Below, piece after piece: positions 15,058 to 22,748 of a stretch of 33,267 bases of DNA. The notes under the pieces are model-generated. The model saw only the letters and a list, made by a program, of their open reading frames with translations. It was not told where the DNA came from and did not search any database. Origin of the DNA: Sulfurimonas sp. UBA2011 (GTDB taxonomy: Bacteria; Campylobacterota; Campylobacteria; Campylobacterales; Sulfurimonadaceae). The stretch is from assembly GCA_002335055.1 (NCBI GenBank), contig DDCH01000011.1, positions 1 to 33,267 on the forward strand, in the 5' to 3' direction. The position numbers were made by a program, and so were the translations under genes. The first letter of the stretch is position 1. Each line of letters starts with the position of its first letter.

Positions 15058-15101
15058 TTCAAATCTATAATATATCTACTAAATGTAGGACAAGGTTAAT
15101 T

Positions 15102-16685
15102 ATGAACGTATCAGAATTAGAAGCTTTAGGACTTAAGAATGTTAGGAATATCCACCACAATCTTAGTTATGATGAACTTATCAAACATGAGTTAGATAAC
15201 GGCGAAGTAACACAAACAAAAACAGGTGCAACAGCTGTTGACACTGGTATTTTCACAGGACGCTCTCCTAAAGACAAGTACTTTGTTGACCGTGACCCAT
15301 CTAACAAGTATATCGCTTGGGGTGATGTAAACAAAAAAGTTTCTGCTGAAATCTTTGACGAGCTTCTTATAGTTGCACAAGAACAACTCTCAAACAAAGA
15401 CTTATATATCACAGATGTTTTTTGTGGATCAAGTATTGCTTCAAAAAAATCTGTTCGTTTTGTAACAGAAATAGCATGGCAATCACACTTTGTAAAAAAC
15501 ATGTTTATTCGTCCAACTGAACCAGAACTTGAAGTATTTAAATCTGACTTTGTTGTTATGAATGCTTGTAAAGCAGTGAATGACAAATGGAAAGAGCATG
15601 GCTTAAACTCTGAAGTATTTGTTCTATTTGATGTAGAGCGTAACATGGCTATCATTGGTGGAACATGGTATGGTGGAGAGCTTAAAAAAGGTATCTTCTC
15701 TATGATGAACTACTGGTTACCACTAGAGGGTAAACTAGCTATGCATTGTTCAGCAAATGTAGGGAAGAATGGTGATACTGCACTTTTCTTTGGTTTAAGT
15801 GGAACTGGTAAAACTACTCTTAGTACTGATCCACACCGTGCTTTAATCGGTGATGATGAACATGGTTGGGATAACCATGGCGTATTTAACTTCGAGGGTG
15901 GATGTTACGCAAAAGTCATCAACCTTGATGGTAAAAGTGAACCAGAAATCTACAATGCTATTCGTAAAAATGCACTTTTAGAAAATGTTGTTATGTATGG
16001 TGAAGGTGAAGTTGACTACGAAGACGGTAGTAAAACAGAGAACACTCGTGTTTCTTACCCAATTGAACACATCCAAAACCACAAACACGACCTTATGGCA
16101 GGACACCCTGAAAACATCATCTTCTTAACTGCTGATGCGTTTGGTGTTTTACCTCCTGTATCAAAACTTACAAAAGAGCAAGCAATGTACTACTTCTTAA
16201 GTGGTTATACTGCTAAAGTTGCTGGAACTGAACGTGGTATCACTGAGCCAGTTGCTACATTCTCTGCTTGTTTTGGAGAGGCTTTTTTACCACTTCACCC
16301 AACAGTATATGCTGACTTACTTGGTAAAAAGATAGATGATCATAATGTAAATGTTTATCTTGTAAACACAGGTTGGACTGGTGGAGCTTATGGTGTTGGA
16401 AAACGTATGAGTATCAAGAACACTCGTGCTTGTATCAATGCTATCTTAGATGGAACTATTAATAGCTGTGAATTTGATACTACAAAAACATTTAGACTTC
16501 AAGTACCAACAACATTAGGTGATCTCAAACCAGAGATACTGAATCCTAGAAATGCTTGGGAAGATAAGGAACTATTTGATAAAACTCGTGATAAGTTAGC
16601 GGAGATGTTTATCGCTAACTATAAAAAGTACCAAACTGGAGATCATACAGATTTCGCACCATTTGGTCCTGTAGTAGGAAGCTAA
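15102..16685 (+). CDS. pckA: phosphoenolpyruvate carboxykinase (ATP)
   Basis: 527 aa cytosolic enzyme converting oxaloacetate and ATP to PEP and CO2, the entry to gluconeogenesis. The P-loop GLSGTGKT is at residues 231-238, followed by LIGDDEHGW with the metal-binding Asp pair; FTGRSPKDK at about 51-59 and the CSANVG block are also typical of the ATP form. Length is normal for the family. Codon use is richer in GC than the left part of the window, as expected for a well-expressed gene. Single transcription unit, ending at a stem-loop shared with the convergent dedA gene. With the pyruvate dehydrogenase next door it places the PEP-pyruvate-acetyl-CoA junction in one region; this may be chance. 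Confidence 0.98.
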   Translation: MNVSELEALGLKNVRNIHHNLSYDELIKHELDNGEVTQTKTGATAVDTGIFTGRSPKDKYFVDRDPSNKYIAWGDVNKKVSAEIFDELLIVAQEQLSNKDLYITDVFCGSSIASKKSVRFVTEIAWQSHFVKNMFIRPTEPELEVFKSDFVVMNACKAVNDKWKEHGLNSEVFVLFDVERNMAIIGGTWYGGELKKGIFSMMNYWLPLEGKLAMHCSANVGKNGDTALFFGLSGTGKTTLSTDPHRALIGDDEHGWDNHGVFNFEGGCYAKVINLDGKSEPEIYNAIRKNALLENVVMYGEGEVDYEDGSKTENTRVSYPIEHIQNHKHDLMAGHPENIIFLTADAFGVLPPVSKLTKEQAMYYFLSGYTAKVAGTERGITEPVATFSACFGEAFLPLHPTVYADLLGKKIDDHNVNVYLVNTGWTGGAYGVGKRMSIKNTRACINAILDGTINSCEFDTTKTFRLQVPTTLGDLKPEILNPRNAWEDKELFDKTRDKLAEMFIANYKKYQTGDHTDFAPFGPVVGS

Positions 16686-16713
16686 AGTTTAGCTTTGCTG
16701 CATCTAGTATAAA

Positions 16714-16748
16714 CACTAAGTCGGCAGGCTATTAGCCTTGCCTTAGTT
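16714..16748. terminator. stem-loop between convergent pckA and dedA
   Basis: ACTAAG-TC-GGCAGGC, loop TATTA, GCCTTGCCTTAGT: the arms pair with one bulge and form a GC-rich stem in an otherwise AT-rich gap. It has no strong T-run on either side, so it is a possible bidirectional terminator rather than a textbook one. Confidence 0.4.
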
Positions 16749-16766
16749 AGAGTTCTATACTATCTA

Positions 16767-17336
16767 CTATTTTTTAACTTTCTTTTTTGTCGCTTTTTCT
16801 AGATACAACCATAAACTTCCTGCAAACACAACAAGTATAACTATAGCTATCCAAGGTTTGTCACTTACAACTCCTGCAACTTTTACAAGAGCTTCTCCTG
16901 AGTAAAAACTACCAAAACCCACCACAAAAACCCAAACAGCAGAACTTCCTATGTTAAACATCACAAACTTTTTAAAGTCATACTTTGTCAGTCCAATAGC
17001 TATTGGAATCAAAGTTTTTATACCATAGACAAACTTTTGAATTAAAATAATCCATGAGCCGTACTTTTTCATAAGTATATGAGAAAGTGCTAACTTTCTT
17101 CTATGCTTTTTAATGCCTTGCATCATCATAGATTTTTGATAACGTGCAAGGTATACAAGAAGAACATCTCCTATAGCATTTGCAATAAACGCCACACTCA
17201 TAGAAGTTGCTAAGTCCATCTTTCCTAGATATGAGAGTACGCCAGCACCTAAAAGTGCTACAAATCCACCACCTAAAGAGTATAAAAAAAGTCCTATATA
17301 TCCGTATGTTTCTAAATTACTAAAAGTATCTTCCAT
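16767..17336 (-). CDS. DedA family membrane protein
   Basis: 189 aa inner-membrane protein of the DedA/SNARE-associated family, linked in other bacteria to undecaprenyl-phosphate or phospholipid transport and membrane homeostasis. About four to five hydrophobic segments are visible (10-37, 45-65, 92-113, 126-148, 160-180). Family features include the conserved basic loop around residues 70-85 and FVYGIKTLIPIAIGL, where the family carries its functional arginine/glycine region; here K105-type lysines occur. The C-terminus is a lysine-rich tail. AGGAC precedes the ATG and the start is 12 bases after the uvrB stop, so both genes are read together. Confidence 0.9.
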   Translation of the reverse strand: MEDTFSNLETYGYIGLFLYSLGGGFVALLGAGVLSYLGKMDLATSMSVAFIANAIGDVLLVYLARYQKSMMMQGIKKHRRKLALSHILMKKYGSWIILIQKFVYGIKTLIPIAIGLTKYDFKKFVMFNIGSSAVWVFVVGFGSFYSGEALVKVAGVVSDKPWIAIVILVVFAGSLWLYLEKATKKKVKK

Positions 17337-17348
17337 TTATATTAAGTC

Positions 17349-19331
17349 CTATAATTTTTTAATTTTCATAATTTCATCTCGAAGTCTTGCGGCTTCTTCA
17401 AAGTTTAACTCTTTTGCCGCTTGTTTCATTCTAAGCATCAACTCTTTTGTGATAGATTTCTTTTCACTCGCGGGCATCTTATCTTTTTTGTTATGTTTAG
17501 CATACAAGTCGCCGTGGTCATCAACTTTTAAGTTCTCATCAAGAGCACGGATCGTTGTTGTAGGAGTAATACCATGCTTTTTATTATGTGCCTCTTGTAT
17601 CTCACGTCTCTCACTTGTTTTATCTATGGCTTTTTTCATAGACTTTGTTATCTTGTTTGCATAGAGGATAACCCTACCCTTAGAGTTTCTAGCCGCACGA
17701 CCGATAGTCTGAACAAGTGCTGTTTCACTTCGTAAAAAGCCCTCTTTATCAGCATCCAAAATCGCAACCAAACTCACTTCAGGTAAGTCTAATCCCTCAC
17801 GAAGTAAGTTAATACCAATGAGAACATCAAAGACACCTTGACGCAGTGCCCGTATGATTTGGTTTCGCTCAATTGTATCTATGTCTGAGTGCATGTACTG
17901 CACTTTAATACCTAAGTCTGCAAGATATTTAGTTAAAGACTCCGCCATTTTTTTCGTAAGAACTGTTATAAGAATTCTCTCATTTTTAGCAGCTACTTTT
18001 TTTATCTCATCGTGTATATCTTCTACTTGGTTATCTGATGTTTTTATCTCAATGACAGGGTCAAGTAAACCAGTAGGACGGATAATTTGATGTGCAGTCA
18101 CAGCTGACATATCTAACTCATACTCGGCAGGAGTTGCTGATACAAAAAGGTACTTTGGAGCCTTAACTATATACTCATCTGCTTTAAGCGGTCTGTTGTC
18201 AAGTGCAGATGGAAGACGAAATCCATAATCAACAAGTACATCTTTTCTAGCCCTATCTCCCGCATACATGCCACGATACTGCGGCAATGAAACATGAGAC
18301 TCATCTACGATAACTAAATACTCTTTATTGTTTTGTGCAAAATAATCAAGTAATGTAAAAGGTGCTTCACCTTGTTTTTTGTCTGTAAGTAAACGCGAGT
18401 AGTTTTCTACACCCTTACACATTCCCGTTGTTTGTAACATCTCTAAGTCGAATTCTACACGCTGTTTAAGTCTCTGATGCTCTAAAAGTTTACCCTCTTT
18501 TGTAAAGTATGCAAGTCTATCATCAAGCTCTTCTTCTATACGTTTAATAGCACGAGACATTTTCTCTTGCCCAACACTAAACTGAGAACATGCATAAATA
18601 GTTATATCTTTATGTACTTCAAGTCGTTTGTTGTCAATAACTTCAAAGGTATAAATTGCCTCTATCTCATCTCCAAAAAACTCAACACGAATAGCTTCTT
18701 GCTCAAAATAAGGTGGATAAATATCTAAACTCTCACCATTTACACGAATATGCCCAGAGTCAAAATAACTATCATTTCTGGAATAACCCATATCAACTAA
18801 ACGCAGCAGAAGTTTTTTCTGGTTTATCTCATCACCAACCGTCAAGACTTGAACCATATTGAGGTATTCTTCGGGGTCACCAAGACCATAGTTCGCAGAT
18901 ACAGAAGCGATAACTATAACATCATCATAAGAGAGAAGATTTGCTGTAGAAGAGAGACGCATACGTTCTAGTTCATCGTTAATAGCAGAATCTTTTTCTA
19001 TAAATAGATCCTGTCTAGGGATATAAGCCTCGGGTTGATAATAGTCATAGTAAGAAACAAAATACTCAACATGATTGTTAGGAAAAAACTGACGGAATTC
19101 TGAATACAACTGAGCCGCTAAGGTTTTGTTGTGAGTCATGATGATAGTAGGCATCTTAACATTCTCAATGATGCGTGCCATAGTATGTGTTTTACCACTA
19201 CCAGTTACACCTTCAAGAGTCTGATAACGATTTCCATCAAGTATACTTTTAGTCAGTACTTTAATAGCTTCCGGCTGATCACCGGCTGGTTGATAAGGAG
19301 AGGTTACTATAAATTCGGGTTTCTTTTTCAT
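17349..19331 (-). CDS. uvrB: excinuclease ABC subunit B
   Basis: 660 aa DNA-damage recognition helicase of nucleotide excision repair, partner of UvrA and UvrC. Walker A is GVTGSGKT at residues 41-48. The beta-hairpin region YYDYYQPEAYIP is at about 94-105, DESH at about 340, helicase motif VI QTIGRAARN at about 540, and a C-terminal UVR domain (LNFEEAARLRDEI) binds UvrC. The N-terminus (YQPAGDQPEAI at about 13-23) fits the family only with this start. No ribosome binding site exists upstream; instead TATAAT ends 7 bases before the ATG, so the transcript probably begins at the start codon. Confidence 0.98.
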   Translation of the reverse strand: MKKKPEFIVTSPYQPAGDQPEAIKVLTKSILDGNRYQTLEGVTGSGKTHTMARIIENVKMPTIIMTHNKTLAAQLYSEFRQFFPNNHVEYFVSYYDYYQPEAYIPRQDLFIEKDSAINDELERMRLSSTANLLSYDDVIVIASVSANYGLGDPEEYLNMVQVLTVGDEINQKKLLLRLVDMGYSRNDSYFDSGHIRVNGESLDIYPPYFEQEAIRVEFFGDEIEAIYTFEVIDNKRLEVHKDITIYACSQFSVGQEKMSRAIKRIEEELDDRLAYFTKEGKLLEHQRLKQRVEFDLEMLQTTGMCKGVENYSRLLTDKKQGEAPFTLLDYFAQNNKEYLVIVDESHVSLPQYRGMYAGDRARKDVLVDYGFRLPSALDNRPLKADEYIVKAPKYLFVSATPAEYELDMSAVTAHQIIRPTGLLDPVIEIKTSDNQVEDIHDEIKKVAAKNERILITVLTKKMAESLTKYLADLGIKVQYMHSDIDTIERNQIIRALRQGVFDVLIGINLLREGLDLPEVSLVAILDADKEGFLRSETALVQTIGRAARNSKGRVILYANKITKSMKKAIDKTSERREIQEAHNKKHGITPTTTIRALDENLKVDDHGDLYAKHNKKDKMPASEKKSITKELMLRMKQAAKELNFEEAARLRDEIMKIKKL

Positions 19332-19338
19332 TGATGAG

Positions 19339-19344
19339 ATTATA
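19339..19344 (-). promoter_or_regulatory. -10 box giving a probable leaderless uvrB mRNA
   Basis: Minus-strand TATAAT followed by the 7 bases CTCATCA and then the uvrB ATG. Transcription starting the usual 7-8 bases after the box would begin on the A of the start codon. Confidence 0.55.
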
Positions 19345-19362
19345 GCTAAATTGCTGTTTTAC

Positions 19363-19392
19363 TTGATTCATAGGGTAAATTTAATATATAAT
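19363..19392 (+). promoter_or_regulatory. promoter of the small gene at 19441
   Basis: TTGATT at 19363-19368 and TATAAT at 19387-19392, 18 bases apart. It is divergent from the uvrB promoter. Confidence 0.55.
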
Positions 19393-19440
19393 ACATAAAA
19401 TATCACTCAAGACAGTGTTAGCATACAAAAAGGAAAATAA

Positions 19441-19773
19441 ATGGCTATAGATAATTCACTATATGATTCACTAGAAAATACATACACAGAAATGAAAGAT
19501 TATTTTAATAATATTCAACTTGGACGAGAACACTCAGCTATGATTGTAAAACATGAAGAGTTAGCTGAGTTATTAGAGACACTTGATATAGAAGCTATTG
19601 AAGAGCAATGGCCTGATATAAATGCACTGCATAAAGAGCTTGACAATATTAACGAGCATGCTAAGAAAATTCTAGACGATCTTAATGCTGGTGGTGATTC
19701 TGTTGCTATAGCAGAGAAAGTTGTTAATGACCTAGATGAAATATTTTCAAAAATCGCTAAGCTTATTGTTTAA
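19441..19773 (+). CDS. hypothetical helical protein
   Basis: 110 aa, acidic, wholly helical in appearance, no Cys, no signal peptide or membrane segment. No family recognised. Heptad-like leucine/isoleucine spacing in residues 38-90 suggests a helical bundle. It has its own promoter, AAAGGAAAA 5 bases before the ATG, and a codon pattern like its housekeeping neighbours, so it is a real gene. It lies between uvrB (divergent) and aroK (convergent, 12 bases between the stops), which gives no functional hint. Confidence 0.75.
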   Translation: MAIDNSLYDSLENTYTEMKDYFNNIQLGREHSAMIVKHEELAELLETLDIEAIEEQWPDINALHKELDNINEHAKKILDDLNAGGDSVAIAEKVVNDLDEIFSKIAKLIV

Positions 19774-19785
19774 CTTATATACTAT

Positions 19786-20292
19786 CTATAGAACTCTTTG
19801 ATCTAAGATAAAATCTACTATAACATGTATAAAAATCTGAATCTTTTGGTTTGCATCAACACTCAAAGTAGCAAGTTCTTTATAGGTAGATATTCGTTCT
19901 GAATATAAAGACCGAGCTCTCTTTTCATCTTGAAGTAAGGGGCGTTTAGCATGTTCTTTTTGTGAGAGACGATTGAGTATAACATCGAAGTCTGCATCTA
20001 TATAAACGATAAGAGAGTTCTCTGGTATTGTACTATGTATTGGCAATCCACCACCTGTAGCAATAATTTGTCCCTTTTTTTGAGTGATTTCATTTATGCA
20101 TTTTTGTTCTAGGATGCGAAAATACTCTTCACCTTTTTCCTTAAATATATCATTGATACTAGCGTTTAATTCTTTTTCAATAACACTATCAATATCTACA
20201 AAATCTTTATGTAAATACCTAGCAAGAGTTTTGCCCACACTTGTTTTACCACTACCCATAAAACCTATCAACACTATGTTTTCGTATACCAA
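19786..20292 (-). CDS. aroK: shikimate kinase
   Basis: 168 aa cytosolic kinase of the shikimate pathway to chorismate and aromatic amino acids. Walker A GFMGSGKTSVGK is at residues 9-20; DIDSVIEKE with the shikimate-binding Asp is at about 32-40, GEEYFRILE at about 54-62 carries the shikimate-contacting Arg, ATGGGLP at about 78-84 is the next substrate-binding loop, and the lid region KRPLLQ follows. The frame starts at TTG 20292, with AGAGG 7 bases upstream and no nearer ATG, so TTG is the likely initiator. It diverges from the thioredoxin gene. Confidence 0.95.
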   Translation of the reverse strand: MVYENIVLIGFMGSGKTSVGKTLARYLHKDFVDIDSVIEKELNASINDIFKEKGEEYFRILEQKCINEITQKKGQIIATGGGLPIHSTIPENSLIVYIDADFDVILNRLSQKEHAKRPLLQDEKRARSLYSERISTYKELATLSVDANQKIQIFIHVIVDFILDQRVL

Positions 20293-20379
20293 TTCTTTAC
20301 CTCTTTTCGCTATTTTAAAAATTAATCTTTTATTAGCATGACTATACTATAATACTCTTTTAAAATACAAAGGATAAGT

Positions 20380-20742
20380 ATGGCATATACAGATTTAACA
20401 ACAAAAAACTTTAACGAAACAATTGATGATAAAAATATAGTAATAATTGATTTTTGGGCAGAATGGTGTGGTCCATGTAAACAGTTTGCTCCAATTTTTG
20501 AAAAAGTAGCTGGGAAAAATCCAGATATTACTTTTGGTAAGGTAAATACTGAAGAGCAAAAAGCAATAGCATCACAGTATGATGTTTTTTCAATTCCAAC
20601 ACTTGTAGTAATGAGAGATGGTATAGTTTTACTTAACCAAGCAGGGATGCTTCCTGAAGAAACTTTTGACAAACTTATCACTCATGTTAAAGGTCTAGAT
20701 ATGGATGCGGTTCGTAAAGAGTTAGACGAAGAAGAAGAGTAA
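20380..20742 (+). CDS. thioredoxin
   Basis: 120 aa cytosolic dithiol protein. The active site WCGPC gives C30 and C33, the buried Asp is D24, and the cis-proline is in SIPT at about residues 71-74. Residues 1-105 form a normal thioredoxin fold; a further helix and an acidic tail (KELDEEEE) extend it by 10-15 residues. TATAAT at 20348-20353 and AAAGGATAAG before the ATG give a strong start. No thioredoxin reductase is in the window, and the gene appears to be monocistronic. It is a second thioredoxin or the main one; this cannot be decided here. Confidence 0.93.
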   Translation: MAYTDLTTKNFNETIDDKNIVIIDFWAEWCGPCKQFAPIFEKVAGKNPDITFGKVNTEEQKAIASQYDVFSIPTLVVMRDGIVLLNQAGMLPEETFDKLITHVKGLDMDAVRKELDEEEE

Positions 20743-20747
20743 TTCTT

Positions 20748-20996
20748 TTACTCTTTATTATCCTCAATCAAAGCGAGAACTCTAACAAGAGTGTTTTCGT
20801 TTGGTACACAGTTAGTTAAGACAGCCGCAGTATAGTAATTACCCATAGCCTCTGCTTGATGCTTATTCGCACCATTATTCAACTCTGCTTCTACTGCTAT
20901 TTTAGCATGTTTTTTATATAACTCTGCATACCCAGCTACTGTTAATTTATCTTTACTCTTAAGTTCACTACGGAAATCTTCTTGTAAATTTATCAT
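20748..20996 (-). CDS. small hypothetical protein
   Basis: 82 aa, helical, one Cys in NCVPNENT, no signal or membrane segment, no family recognised. AAGGATAAAAG precedes the ATG. It starts 30 bases after the stop of the gene at 21027-21446 and is probably co-transcribed with it. Its stop lies 5 bases from the end of the convergent thioredoxin gene. Codon use like its neighbours. Confidence 0.7.
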   Translation of the reverse strand: MINLQEDFRSELKSKDKLTVAGYAELYKKHAKIAVEAELNNGANKHQAEAMGNYYTAAVLTNCVPNENTLVRVLALIEDNKE

Positions 20997-21026
20997 TCTT
21001 TTATCCTTATTTTTTATATTTTACTG

Positions 21027-21446
21027 TTAAGTGACAACTTTACCATTATGAGTACGAACAACACTAATGTTTGAAGCTTTTTCTTTGATAACTACTTCTT
21101 CAGATTCACCTGTAGCAAAACTTCTTAATGTTAAAACTCGAGTTCCATCATTTTGGGCATCTTTTATGAGTTTAAAACCTAAACTTATAAAGTGCTTGAG
21201 ATGTTCATCTACACTTTTAGGCTCTTTTTTATCTTCTACCGTATTGTTCGTATCAGCTTCACTTGCTACTCTTACTTGTATATTATTTTCATTTTCTATA
21301 TATGCTATTTTCTGACCAACACAAGGTGTGTTTTCACTGTCTGTCCAGTCATCACTTGTAAAAGTTTTTTGTGCTCCATCTGACAACATAATAAGACCTG
21401 TGCCATTATCAGTATTATACTGAAAAATCATACCTATATAAATCAT
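21027..21446 (-). CDS. hypothetical protein with cold-shock-like N-terminal segment
   Basis: 139 aa from ATG 21446, which has AAGGA 5 bases upstream; an in-frame ATG six bases earlier lies within the ribosome binding region and is less likely. Residues 1-52 have the spacing of a small beta-barrel: GMIFQYNTDNGTGLIMLSDG, then a KTFTSDDW strand and TPCVGQKIAY, which resembles the cold-shock/S1-like pattern but without clear RNP motifs. A charged linker follows (60-80), then a second domain with alternating strands (LTLRSF, EEVVIKEK, ISVVRTHNGKVV). Similarity to cold-shock domains is a pattern impression only. Operon with the 82 aa gene downstream. Confidence 0.65.
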   Translation of the reverse strand: MIYIGMIFQYNTDNGTGLIMLSDGAQKTFTSDDWTDSENTPCVGQKIAYIENENNIQVRVASEADTNNTVEDKKEPKSVDEHLKHFISLGFKLIKDAQNDGTRVLTLRSFATGESEEVVIKEKASNISVVRTHNGKVVT

Positions 21447-21548
21447 ACTCATCCTTCGTTTTAAAACCTATAAGTGTTCTTTTTTTTACCCTGTTCAACA
21501 CAGTTTTTAGTTAACAATAATTATATCTCGTGGAACATAAACTAATCT

Positions 21549-22700
21549 TTAAGTACTAGACTTTATAGCTTTTGCACAAACATAAGCACTTGAAAATGCC
21601 CATTGAAAATTATATCCACCAAGTTCACCCGTTATATCTACCACTTCACCTATAAAATAAAGCCCATTTACTGTTTTTGCCTCACAAGTGTTAAAGTCTA
21701 GTTCATTAGCTAAAACTCCTCCTCTACTTACTTCAGCTTTTGTAAAACCAAAGTTACCTGCAGGTGCGAAAGTATATGCATGTAATGAAGCTAAATTTTG
21801 TATATCTTCTTTTGTTAATTTTTTACACTCTTTATCTTCTATATTTACAGCTTTAAGAAGAGCTTTACTTAAGCGTTTAGGAAGATTTATAACAGAACTC
21901 ACAAGCTTTTTACTTCCCATAACTAGCTGACTTATATCCTTATCTGGTAAAAAGTTTATACTTATTAGTCCTTTTTTCCAGTAAAGAGAAGCTGTTAAAA
22001 CAGCTGGACCACTAATACCCTTATGTGCAAAAAGCATCTCTTCTTTAGCTATCCTATCCCCTACTTTTATATTTACATAACAGCTTAATCCACTGAGCTC
22101 TCGCATCCAAAATTGTTCTTTTTGTACAGTTAGTCCAACAAGTGCCGGAGTAAATGCCTTGGTTTGTATGTCAAAACTTTTAGCAACATCTAGTCCTATC
22201 TCACTTGCACCAAGTGTCACAAAACTTATACCCCCACTTGCTACAACTACTTTTTTACTATTGTATGTATTATTTGTAGTTTTCACCTCAAAGAGTTCAT
22301 TTTTTTTAGTGACTGATAGTATCTTGTCATTCAGTGATATTTCTGCATTTTTAGAAATGTTTTTAAGCACATCAATTATCTCATCAGAACTATTTTGACA
22401 AAAATAATAACGATTTTTACGTAATTCAAGATCCACTCTATTTCTATCTAAAAACTCTAATAAATTATCTTTAGAGAACTTTTGTAGTACTGATTTCACA
22501 AGTACTTCTTCCCCATCAAAATTATTAAGTTCTACACTAATGTTTGTGATATTACACTTACCACCACCAGAGATTTTAAGTTTTTTTGCTACTTTCTCAT
22601 TAGCTTCTATTATTAGTACTGATTTTTTCTTTCCAATATTACCTGCACACATAAGCCCACTGGCTCCTGCACCTAAAATAATTACATCATATATTTTCAT
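21549..22700 (-). CDS. HI0933-family (YhiN/BaiN-like) NAD(P)/FAD-dependent oxidoreductase
   Basis: 383 aa flavoprotein. The N-terminal FAD motif ILGAGASGLMCA is at about residues 8-19, then KKLKISGGGKCNITN, the family's diagnostic block, at about 39-53. The C-terminal block YFIGEVVDITGELGGYNFQWAFSSA, also diagnostic, closes the FAD site. Length is slightly under the 390-410 typical of the family. Substrates are unknown for most members. There is no ribosome binding site upstream of the ATG: a minus-strand TATAAT ends 6 bases before it, so the mRNA is probably leaderless. It diverges from rimO across only 48 bases. Confidence 0.92.
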   Translation of the reverse strand: MKIYDVIILGAGASGLMCAGNIGKKKSVLIIEANEKVAKKLKISGGGKCNITNISVELNNFDGEEVLVKSVLQKFSKDNLLEFLDRNRVDLELRKNRYYFCQNSSDEIIDVLKNISKNAEISLNDKILSVTKKNELFEVKTTNNTYNSKKVVVASGGISFVTLGASEIGLDVAKSFDIQTKAFTPALVGLTVQKEQFWMRELSGLSCYVNIKVGDRIAKEEMLFAHKGISGPAVLTASLYWKKGLISINFLPDKDISQLVMGSKKLVSSVINLPKRLSKALLKAVNIEDKECKKLTKEDIQNLASLHAYTFAPAGNFGFTKAEVSRGGVLANELDFNTCEAKTVNGLYFIGEVVDITGELGGYNFQWAFSSAYVCAKAIKSST

Positions 22701-22706
22701 AAAGGG

Positions 22707-22721
22707 ATTATACGATATAAT
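22707..22721. promoter_or_regulatory. back-to-back divergent -10 boxes (flavoprotein / rimO)
   Basis: Minus-strand TATAAT at 22712-22707 serves the flavoprotein, plus-strand TATAAT at 22716-22721 serves rimO. Only 3 bases separate the boxes, so each promoter's -35 side overlaps the other's transcribed region and two polymerases cannot bind at once. Confidence 0.6.
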
Positions 22722-22748
22722 TACAAAAAATATTTATAAAGTAGAATT

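Noticed and set aside
15167..15655. 162-codon minus-strand frame inside pckA
   Set aside because: Shadow of a well-conserved gene; composition follows pckA codon bias and no start signals were seen.
17449..18090. Plus-strand frames inside uvrB
   Set aside because: Antisense shadows of uvrB without ribosome binding sites.
20322..20681. 119-codon minus-strand frame over the thioredoxin gene
   Set aside because: Antisense of a clear thioredoxin; no independent evidence.
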